From: Butyrivibrio sp.
GTDB taxonomy: Bacteria > Bacillota > Clostridia > Lachnospirales > Lachnospiraceae
Reading direction: 5' to 3'
Assembly: GCA_017446685.1 (NCBI GenBank)
Contig: JAFSQI010000071.1
Coordinates: 1 to 39,973 of the forward strand
DNA length: 39,973 nucleotides
Shown: positions 1-5,509 of the stretch, in pieces
How the letters are laid out: the number at the start of each line of letters is the position of its first letter
How positions within the stretch are numbered: the stretch's first letter is position 1
The notes under the pieces: generated by a model
What the model saw: only the letters and a program-made list of their open reading frames with translations
The model's database searches: none
What the model was told of the DNA's origin: nothing
Program-made: the position numbers and the translations under genes

Positions 1-80
1 AGAAACCTCCGGTTAGCATAAGATGTTTTTTCATCCGCCAAGATGAACACCTTTATCTTACTTTGAGGTTTCTTTTTATT
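1..80 (+). terminator. Possible terminator or leader element at window edge
   Basis: AGAAACCTC (1-9) can pair with GAGGTTTCT (65-73), and TTTTTATT follows directly on the plus strand. The loop is about 55 bases and contains repeated AAGATG and GATGAA words that could form internal helices. This could be the terminator half of a regulatory leader, but the upstream part lies outside the window. Confidence 0.3.
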
Positions 81-260
81 CAATTGGCGTTATTTCTGAA
101 TTACAGGAATGCTCCTATTATATGCTAAATTGTTTTTTACTAATATATTCGTGATATACGGATTGCTCTACTTCGTTTTCGCAATCCTACATCCATTCGG
201 AAATCGATATACTCATTTCATTCGCATATCTTTTTTCCTCATGTCTGTTAGCATCCTGAG

Positions 261-298
261 GTCATGCATCCATTTGTGTAAACACATGTATGCATGAC
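261..298. terminator. Hairpin downstream of kduI copy 1
   Basis: GTCATGCAT (261-269) pairs with ATGCATGAC (290-298), and pairing extends inward through CAT and GTG against CAC and ATG. It begins about 20 bases past the kduI stop. There is no clear U-tract on either strand, so it may be an mRNA 3'-end stabiliser or a weak terminator for the leftward kduI transcript. Confidence 0.4.
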
Positions 299-316
299 TT
301 CTGTCTGCTATATCAC

Positions 317-1180
317 TCACATTAAGTCCTGCATAGCGCAGTCATCCATATCATCGAAATCCTGGTTCTCTCCAACCATTCCCCAGATGAATGTGTAAGC
401 CTGTGTGCCACATCCTGAGTGGATTGACCAGCTAGGGCTGATAACAGCCTGCTCATTTCTCATGATGATGTGTCTTGTCTCTGTAGGCTCACCCATGAAG
501 TGCATAACCATTGCATCCTCTGGAATATCGAAGTACAGATAAACTTCCATTCTACGGTCATGTGTGTGGCAAGGCATTGTGTTCCATACGCTGCCTGGCT
601 TAAGCTCTGTCATACCCATCTCAAGCTGACATGTCTCAACCTGACCTGGAAGGATGTACTTGTTGATAACTCTGTGGTTAGCTCCCTCAAGACTTCCAAG
701 CTCCTTCTTGTTCTCATCCTTGATGATAACAACGTCCTCAGAAGGTGTTCCCTCTCTCTTAATAAGAACTGTAGGATATGTCTTGTGTGCTGGAGCACTG
801 TTAATATAGAATTTAGCAGGCTTAGCTGCATCTACGCTGGCAAAAGAGATATCTTTTGCTCCCATTCCGATGTACATTCCCTGCTTGTAATCTACGTCAT
901 ACTTCTTGCCATCAATTGTGATGACACCTGCGCCACCGATATTGATAACGCCCATCTCTCTTCTCTGAAGGAAATACTCAGCTCTGAGCTCGTCTCCTGC
1001 TGTAAGCTTGAGCTCCTTCTGAACTGGTACTGCTGATCCAGTGATGATTCTGTCGATATGGCTATAAACTAGCTTGATATCATCTGGCTGGAAAAGATCA
1101 TCGATGAGAAATTCCTCTCTAAGTCTCTTGGTATCGTAGTACTTCTCATCTCTTGGTGAACATGCGGTTCTAAGTTCCAT
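317..1180 (-). CDS. kduI: 5-dehydro-4-deoxy-D-glucuronate isomerase, copy 1
   Basis: This cupin-type isomerase converts 5-keto-4-deoxyuronate, the product of unsaturated uronates from pectin or glycosaminoglycan lyases, to 2,5-diketo-3-deoxygluconate in the cytoplasm. The 287-aa length is close to that of the KduI family. The zinc-site motif CHTHDRRMEVYLYF is present, and the third histidine falls in SWSIHSG, which gives the expected His, His, Glu, His set. AAAGGAGAGG lies just before the ATG. The protein differs from copy 2 (3657-4520) at only about 13 of 287 positions, although many synonymous codons differ. This copy stands alone: it has its own promoter (1316-1344), faces away from copy 2 and is not followed by kduD. 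Both copies appear intact. Whether they differ in regulation or substrate cannot be told from the sequence. Confidence 0.95.
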   Translation of the reverse strand: MELRTACSPRDEKYYDTKRLREEFLIDDLFQPDDIKLVYSHIDRIITGSAVPVQKELKLTAGDELRAEYFLQRREMGVINIGGAGVITIDGKKYDVDYKQGMYIGMGAKDISFASVDAAKPAKFYINSAPAHKTYPTVLIKREGTPSEDVVIIKDENKKELGSLEGANHRVINKYILPGQVETCQLEMGMTELKPGSVWNTMPCHTHDRRMEVYLYFDIPEDAMVMHFMGEPTETRHIIMRNEQAVISPSWSIHSGCGTQAYTFIWGMVGENQDFDDMDDCAMQDLM

Positions 1181-1309
1181 ACGTCCCTCTCCTTTGTTAT
1201 TAACTTTTTCCTATATATATAAATGCCTCTATTCAATTCGATTTATCACAGAAAATACTGCATAATCTGCATGACACATTATTTCTATATAGCTATTTAA
1301 TCCTCATGC

Positions 1310-1414
1310 TCTTGTATCATACTGTATAATTTATTCGTTGTCAGTTCATTTTTGTAATAAAAACTTGCAAATCTTGACATAATGTAAGAGCTTTCACATT
1401 TTTTACATTTTACC
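1310..1414 (-). repeat. Conserved promoter block, copy 1 of an inverted pair
   Basis: Read on the minus strand, this block matches 3470-3574 on the plus strand at about nine of ten positions without gaps. It runs from GGTAAAATGTAAAAAATGTG to just past the -10 box. It includes a candidate operator, TGTGAAAGCTCTTACA (1398-1383), an imperfect dyad of the form TGTGA-N6-TTACA, preceded by TGTAAAA words. Similarity ends past the start of transcription, and the two leaders then diverge until the coding regions. Confidence 0.8.
1316..1344 (-). promoter_or_regulatory. Promoter of kduI copy 1
   Basis: On the minus strand, CTGACA (1344-1339), 17 bases, then TATGAT (1321-1316). The same -35, spacing and -10 occur before kduI copy 2 (3540-3568). 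About 130 bases separate the -10 from the kduI start, so the leader is long. Confidence 0.75.
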
Positions 1415-1435
1415 CTTTATTGGCCTTAGAAACAA

Positions 1436-1483
1436 GGCAAAATAAAAGGAACATTCGAAAGTTTTACACTCCCAAATGTTCCT
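1436..1483 (-). terminator. Intrinsic terminator after the Xre regulator
   Basis: On the minus strand AGGAACATT (1483-1475) pairs with AATGTTCCT (1455-1447), and TTTATTTT follows. It ends the leftward operon 1550-2250 and isolates it from kduI copy 1. Confidence 0.8.
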
Positions 1484-1549
1484 AAAAATCATATTTGCAT
1501 CTAATAAAATGAAACCATTTCAAATATCTTGGCCATATAATAAGATCTA

Positions 1550-1741
1550 TCACTCCCAGAACAGCTCATCCAATGTCTTATTGAGGGCCTTACAGATTGC
1601 TATACAGAGATTGATTGTGGGATTGTAGTCCCCTTTTTCAATGGCACTTATGGTCTGTCTTGATACCTGGCACAACTTGGCAAGATCATCCTGCGAGAGG
1701 TCCATGCCAGCTCTGGCAGCCTTCATACGTAAATTCTTCAT
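1550..1741 (-). CDS. Small Xre-family helix-turn-helix regulator
   Basis: This 63-aa protein is almost entirely one HTH_3/Cro-C1 domain. The recognition region is LAKLCQVSRQTISAIEKGDYNPT at about residues 21-43 (shown here for position), and the tail ALNKTLDELFWE is typical of the small YozG/YgzD-like regulators common in Firmicutes. A strong site, GGAGGT, lies 5 bases before the ATG. It follows the membrane-protein gene by 11 bases, so the two are cotranscribed from 2327-2355. In this family such regulators are often paired with a small membrane protein, and autoregulation is likely. The target is unknown. Confidence 0.85.
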   Translation of the reverse strand: MKNLRMKAARAGMDLSQDDLAKLCQVSRQTISAIEKGDYNPTINLCIAICKALNKTLDELFWE

Positions 1742-1752
1742 ACAAGACCTCC

Positions 1753-2250
1753 TTACTCTTCACCGGCATCAATGCGGTTTCTAACAAATATTTCAGCAGC
1801 AACTGCCACAAATATTACTCCGATAAAAAGATTTATAAAAGCAAAACCAAACTTACCATTTTCAAACAATTCACCTGACCTGATAGCAATAAAGGCATTT
1901 AAGAAATTCAAAGCAGCGATCAGTGCACAGACTATAGTATATCTCTTAACATTTGTATTGAGACCTATGTAAGCATTGTGCCAGATAGAATAAGTAGTAT
2001 GTACCACAATGCCTATCAGTATAATAATAAACTGTAATGTTTCATTCTCAAAAGGAAGCTCAACTCCAGTTGTTCCCAAAACCAATACTCCAACTTCAAC
2101 TAAGCAGACTGTCCAGAAAGCATATTTGTACGCCTTACCTCTGATAAGTTCCTGCATCTCATCATACTTGGCTGTGGCCTTATCCTTGTTCATAAAACGC
2201 ATCACGCAAAAAATAATCACAACAATCAATAAATAAGCAGCTATTAACAT
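1753..2250 (-). CDS. Small integral membrane protein, unknown function
   Basis: I do not recognise a named function. The protein is about 165 aa with roughly five hydrophobic segments: the N-terminal IAAYLLIVVIIFCVM, then WTVCLVEVGVLVLG, FIIILIGIVVHTTY, VCALIAALNFLNAFI and FINLFIGVIFVAVAA. A charged cytoplasmic-looking stretch, NKDKATAKYDEMQELIRGK, follows the first segment. I chose the start at 2250 because GGTGG lies 5 bases upstream and the membrane helix begins directly; an ATG at 2280 would add 10 residues but lacks a ribosome binding site. It is the first gene of a two-gene operon with the Xre regulator, an arrangement seen for several DUF membrane families in Firmicutes. Confidence 0.75.
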   Translation of the reverse strand: MLIAAYLLIVVIIFCVMRFMNKDKATAKYDEMQELIRGKAYKYAFWTVCLVEVGVLVLGTTGVELPFENETLQFIIILIGIVVHTTYSIWHNAYIGLNTNVKRYTIVCALIAALNFLNAFIAIRSGELFENGKFGFAFINLFIGVIFVAVAAEIFVRNRIDAGEE

Positions 2251-2326
2251 ATCTACCACCATCCTTTTTCCATTTGCCATTATACATTCGCCAATCTCTA
2301 ATCATTCAAGATCTCTTGATGAGATT

Positions 2327-2355
2327 ATAGTATCACCTCACATGAATAATGTCAA
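2327..2355 (-). promoter_or_regulatory. Promoter of the membrane protein/Xre operon
   Basis: On the minus strand, a perfect TTGACA (2355-2350), 17 bases, then TACTAT (2332-2327). The leader after it can fold around AATCTCATCAAGA pairing with TCTTGA and AGAGATT. The repeat array begins only 46 bases upstream of the -35 box. Confidence 0.8.
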
Positions 2356-2400
2356 CTATATTTTACATTTTATCATCTCACAGTAGCTTTATGCTATTTG

Positions 2401-2695
2401 TTAGCCGCATTTTGGCAAACCATGTCAATGCGGCTAATGGAATTCAGGCACGCTTCATCATTCTATTAGCCGCATATTAACCCATCCCTCTTTTGCGGCT
2501 AATTCAATTGTCTTCAAATTTTTAAGTAATTAGCCGCAAAAAGAAATTTATATGTTTTTCGGCTAATCATCAGGCAAAGCACATTTTCTTTTCATTAGCC
2601 GCATTTGACATATAAGCATGTTTGCGGCTCACCATATAAGAATTTCCCCCTTTTTCCATTAGCCGCATCCAGACATTTCCCTCTCCTTCGGCTAA
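2401..2695. repeat. Array of five TTAGCCGCA-N19-TGCGGCTAA units
   Basis: Five 37-bp units lie at 2401-2437, 2466-2502, 2530-2566, 2595-2631 and 2659-2695. The left arm TTAGCCGCA is identical in all five. The right arm is TGCGGCTAA in units 1 and 2, TTCGGCTAA in 3 and 5, and TGCGGCTCA in 4. Every unit has a 19-bp interior with no obvious conservation. The gaps between units are 28, 27, 28 and 27 bp, also not conserved. Start-to-start distances are 65, 64, 65 and 64. The array sits between the promoters of the membrane/Xre operon (leftward) and rnpB (rightward). I do not recognise it as a known repeat class. Confidence 0.9.
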
Positions 2696-2780
2696 AAAGC
2701 GCCTCAAAATCATAGTAATTTCCTCCACCATGCCTTATTTCCTTGTGTAAAATGAGTTATAATTAATATGCTTGCAAAGA

Positions 2781-2808
2781 TTGACAATGTATGTTAATTT
2801 TTGATAGT
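2781..2808 (+). promoter_or_regulatory. Candidate rnpB promoter
   Basis: TTGACA at 2781-2786, then 16 bases, then GATAGT at 2803-2808. The predicted transcription start is near 2815, close to the start of the RNase P RNA helix at 2834. The -10 box is imperfect. Confidence 0.5.
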
Positions 2809-2833
2809 TCTTATTATAAGAAAAGAATATTTT

Positions 2834-3308
2834 GAGTAGGACAGATGATCGCTGCCATGCAAACGAAAGGGCATGGGAGAGGAAAGTCCGGGCTTCGCAG
2901 GGCAGGATGCCAGATAACGTCTGGTGGAGGTGACTCCCAGGATAGTGCAACAGAAATATACCGCGTCACTAATGAGGTGGGCGACTATGGTATGTTGTGA
3001 CATCTTTACGTTTACGTGAATGATGTCACAGCATACCATAGGCATGCGGCGAGTGCCGCGTAACGAGGAAAGCTTGCTTTCCAAGTGACCGCCCTATGCT
3101 CCTTTTGACGTAAGGGTGGAAAGGCAGTGTAAGAGACTACCGTGCTGGTGGTAACATCAGTAGCCATGTAAACCCCATCCGAAGCAAGACCGAACAGAGA
3201 GCCATGAATCGGCCCGATTCGCTCTCAGGTGGGTCGCTTGAGGCTGTCGGCAACGGCAGTCCTAGATAGATGATCATCCAAGACATAACCCGGCTTACCG
3301 TTCTACTC
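2834..3308 (+). ncRNA. rnpB: RNase P RNA (class A-like)
   Basis: This is the catalytic RNA of RNase P, which removes 5' leaders from tRNA precursors. Universal core pieces are visible in order: GAGGAAAGTCCGGGCT near 2880, AGTGCAACAGAAATATACCG near 2945, GGGTGGAAAGGCAGTGTAAG near 3113, and AACCCGGCTTAC near 3287. The ends pair as P1, GAGTAG (2834-2839) with CTACTC (3303-3308), which sets the boundaries. A long P12-like arm lies at 2985-3041. The GCTTGAGGCTGTCGGCAACG part and the overall layout fit class A, the ancestral type, rather than the Bacillus type. Reading frames across this stretch on the minus strand are spurious. Confidence 0.95.
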
Positions 3309-3417
3309 ATTTTTTCTATTTTCATTTGCAGGTTCTCTGTATTTTTCCCTTTTTCAGTGATATATTACAATGTTACAAATGCACAAAAGAGAGAAGACAT
3401 GATAAAAATGGTATGTT

Positions 3418-3450
3418 GCTTTTGACGTTAAGTCAGAAGCTTTTTTTCTT
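3418..3450 (+). terminator. Intrinsic terminator downstream of rnpB
   Basis: GCTTTTGAC (3418-3426), loop GTTAA, GTCAGAAGC (3432-3440), giving nine pairs with one G-U, followed by TTTTTTTCTT. It is separated from the rnpB 3' end by about 110 bases without other features and lies just before the kduI copy 2 control block. Confidence 0.85.
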
Positions 3451-3469
3451 GTATTAAAGTCAGATAAGC

Positions 3470-3574
3470 GGTAAAATGTAAAAAATGTGAAAGCACTTAC
3501 ATTAGGTCAAGATTTGCAAGTTTTTATAACGAAATTGAACTGACAAAGAATAAATTATACATTATGATGATAGA
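3470..3574 (+). repeat. Conserved promoter block, copy 2 of an inverted pair
   Basis: This is the plus-strand counterpart of 1310-1414 and shares about nine of ten bases over ~105 bp. It contains the candidate operator TGTGAAAGCACTTACA at 3486-3501, resembling a TGTGA-N6-TCACA dyad, and adjacent TGTAAAA words. It begins 20 bases after the rnpB terminator, so the control region is compact. Confidence 0.8.
3540..3568 (+). promoter_or_regulatory. Promoter of the kduI-kduD-eda-kdgK operon
   Basis: CTGACA (3540-3545), 17 bases, TATGAT (3563-3568). It is identical in both boxes and spacing to the promoter of kduI copy 1. The leader then carries a small hairpin, AGGTG-TTGCA-CACCT (3609-3623), that copy 1 lacks. 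Confidence 0.8.
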
Positions 3575-3656
3575 GTCAAAACGAAGAGGAACAATTCATG
3601 AAGAGGTTAGGTGTTGCACACCTGTATATAAATGAGTTGTAAAAGGAGATGACGGT

Positions 3657-4520
3657 ATGGAACTTAGAACAGCATGTTCACCAAAAGACGAAAAATATTA
3701 TGACACCAAGAGACTCAGAGAGGAATTTCTCATCGATGATCTCTTTAAGCCGGATGATATCAAACTGGTTTACAGTCATATTGACAGAATTATTACAGGT
3801 TCTGCAGTACCTGTAAATAAAGAGCTGGTTCTTACTGCAGGTGATGAACTCAGAGCAGAATACTTCCTTCAGAGAAGGGAGATGGGAGTTATCAATATCG
3901 GAGGAGCCGGAGTTATTACAATAGACGGCAAGAAATATGATGTAGATTACAAGCAGGGAATGTACATCGGAATGGGTTCAAAGGATATCTCTTTTGCAAG
4001 CAAGGATTCTTCAAAGCCTGCAAAGTTCTACATCAACAGCGCACCTGCGCACAAGACATATCCTACAGTTCTTATCAAGAGAGAGGGTACACCTTCTGAT
4101 GACGTTGTAATCATCAAGGATGAGAACAAGAAAGAGCTCGGATGTCTTGAGCAGGCTAATCACAGAGTAATCAACAAGTATATTCTTCCCGGTCAGGTTG
4201 AGACCTGCCAGCTTGAAATGGGTATGACAGAGCTCAAACCTGGCAGCGTATGGAATACAATGCCTTGTCACACACATGACCGCAGAATGGAAGTATATCT
4301 TTATTTTGATATTCCTGAAGATGCTTTGGTTATGCATTTCATGGGAGAACCTACAGAGACAAGACATATCATTATGAGAAATGAACAGGCAGTTATCAGC
4401 CCAAGCTGGTCTATCCATTCAGGATGCGGCACACAGGCTTACACATTCATCTGGGGAATGGTTGGAGAAAATCAGGATTTCGATGACATGGATGACTGCG
4501 CAATGCAGGATTTAAAGTAA
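3657..4520 (+). CDS. kduI: 5-dehydro-4-deoxy-D-glucuronate isomerase, copy 2
   Basis: This has the same function as copy 1: isomerisation of 5-keto-4-deoxyuronate to 2,5-diketo-3-deoxygluconate. It has 287 aa with the zinc-binding CHTHDRRMEVYLYF motif and SWSIHSG. AAAGGAGAT lies 6 bases before the ATG. It is the first gene of the uronate operon, and kduD follows after 38 bases. Differences from copy 1 are few and mostly on surface-type positions (for example R10K, Q31K, Q54N, K58V, V115K, M224L and the last residue). Because it is in the operon, this is probably the main copy, and the lone divergent copy may add dose or respond to other conditions. Confidence 0.96.
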   Translation: MELRTACSPKDEKYYDTKRLREEFLIDDLFKPDDIKLVYSHIDRIITGSAVPVNKELVLTAGDELRAEYFLQRREMGVINIGGAGVITIDGKKYDVDYKQGMYIGMGSKDISFASKDSSKPAKFYINSAPAHKTYPTVLIKREGTPSDDVVIIKDENKKELGCLEQANHRVINKYILPGQVETCQLEMGMTELKPGSVWNTMPCHTHDRRMEVYLYFDIPEDALVMHFMGEPTETRHIIMRNEQAVISPSWSIHSGCGTQAYTFIWGMVGENQDFDDMDDCAMQDLK

Positions 4521-4558
4521 AAACTAACTATACATATTTTTTTTAGGAGGGTATTATA

Positions 4559-5401
4559 ATGCAGGATTTTTTGAAAAACTTTTCACTTGAGGGAAAAATT
4601 GCCTGGGTAACAGGCGCTTCTTACGGACTTGGACTTGCTTATGCAGTAGCATTTGCAGAGAGCGGAGCAAAGGTTGTATTCAATGATATCAATCAGGAGC
4701 TTGTTGATAGAGGAATGGCTGAATACAAGAAGCTCGGTATCGAAGCTTTCGGTGCTGTATGCGATGTAACAAAGGAAGATCAGGTTCAGAAGTTTGTTGC
4801 TGATGTTGAAGCTAATGTTGGAACAATTGATATTCTTGTTAATAATGCAGGTATCATCAAGAGAATTCCTATGATTGATATGACAGTTGATCAGTGGCAG
4901 CAGGTTATTGATGTTGACCTTACAGGTCCTTTCATCTGCTCAAAGGCAGTTCTTCCTGCAATGATCAAGAAGGGCAGCGGAAAGATCATCAACGCTTGCT
5001 CAATGATGTCTGAGTTTGGTCGTGAGACTGTATCTGCTTATGCAGCAGCTAAGGGCGGACTTAAGATGCTTACAAGAAATATCTGCTCTGAGTATGGTCA
5101 GTACAACATTCAGTGTAATGCTATCGGACCCGGCTACATTGCAACTCCTCAGACAGCTCCTCTTCGTGAGAAACAGCCTGACGGATCAATGCATCCATTC
5201 GACAGATTCATCCGTTCCAAGACACCTGCACAGAGATGGGGCAAGACAGAGGACCTTATGGGACTTGCTGTATTCCTTGCTTCTCCTGCATCTGATTTCA
5301 TCAACGGTCAGGTTGTTTACATTGATGGCGGTATCTCAGCATATATCGGACAGGATCCTAGCAACCTTGATCCTTCAAAGTTCCAGGATGTTGAGGAATA
5401 A
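4559..5401 (+). CDS. kduD: 2-dehydro-3-deoxy-D-gluconate 5-dehydrogenase (SDR)
   Basis: This short-chain dehydrogenase/reductase reduces 2,5-diketo-3-deoxygluconate to 2-keto-3-deoxygluconate (KDG) with NAD(P)H in the cytoplasm. The dinucleotide motif TGASYGLG is at residues 18-25, NNAG at 95-98, and the catalytic set is Ser148, Tyr161 and Lys165. The C-terminal INGQVVYIDGG is typical of SDRs. AGGAGG precedes the ATG by 8 bases. At 280 aa it is longer than the ~250 aa of classical KduD and resembles the Lachnospiraceae proteins often labelled gluconate 5-dehydrogenase. Its position after kduI favours the KduD role; the gluconate activity is the alternative. Confidence 0.88.
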   Translation: MQDFLKNFSLEGKIAWVTGASYGLGLAYAVAFAESGAKVVFNDINQELVDRGMAEYKKLGIEAFGAVCDVTKEDQVQKFVADVEANVGTIDILVNNAGIIKRIPMIDMTVDQWQQVIDVDLTGPFICSKAVLPAMIKKGSGKIINACSMMSEFGRETVSAYAAAKGGLKMLTRNICSEYGQYNIQCNAIGPGYIATPQTAPLREKQPDGSMHPFDRFIRSKTPAQRWGKTEDLMGLAVFLASPASDFINGQVVYIDGGISAYIGQDPSNLDPSKFQDVEE

Positions 5402-5433
5402 TGCATTTTATGTTTATAAATGTGTGAATTATT

Positions 5434-5461
5434 CTCAGGCGCTTGAAAGCGGGCGCCTGAG
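5434..5461 (+). promoter_or_regulatory. Intercistronic hairpin between kduD and eda
   Basis: CTCAGGCGC (5434-5442) pairs perfectly with GCGCCTGAG (5453-5461) around a 10-base loop. No U-tract follows directly; a T-run occurs about 20 bases later. It may protect the upstream mRNA or partly attenuate, which would give different levels of kduI-kduD and eda-kdgK. Confidence 0.6.
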
Positions 5462-5509
5462 GATTTACAATGCGCATTAGATTTTTTATTGTATGAAAGG
5501 AAATACAAA

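Larger units (their letters stand above)
1..316. other. Window-edge region without a supported gene
   Basis: No convincing gene is seen here. The first 73 bases hold a long-range inverted repeat (AGAAACCTC at 1-9, GAGGTTTCT at 65-73) followed by a T-run, which on the plus strand looks like the 3' end of a leader or terminator cut by the window edge. A hydrophobic 62-codon frame at 109-297 has no properly spaced ribosome binding site and no recognisable family. A stable hairpin at 261-298 sits just after the stop codon of the leftward kduI gene. Confidence 0.4.

Noticed and set aside
109-297. Hydrophobic 62-codon reading frame
   Set aside because: AGGA abuts the ATG with no spacing, no homology is recognised, and it covers the hairpin after kduI.
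470-1036. Long reading frame opposite kduI copy 1
   Set aside because: It is an antisense shadow of a clearly recognised gene, and its Cys/His-rich protein has no domain.
2401-2695. CRISPR array
   Set aside because: The conserved piece is only 9 bp and alternates in orientation. CRISPR repeats are 23-47 bp and direct, and no cas gene is nearby.
2401-2695. DnaA-box cluster or replication origin
   Set aside because: TTAGCCGCA matches the DnaA box TTATNCACA at most positions, but both differences are constant in all left arms. There is no AT-rich unwinding element, dnaA or dnaN nearby, and the fixed inverted spacing is not typical.
2735-3325. Minus-strand reading frames over 2735-3325
   Set aside because: They overlap the RNase P RNA, whose core motifs explain the sequence.
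3400-3430. Tiny 8-codon gene after rnpB
   Set aside because: An ATG follows GAGAGAAG, but the frame runs into the terminator stem and has no supporting feature.
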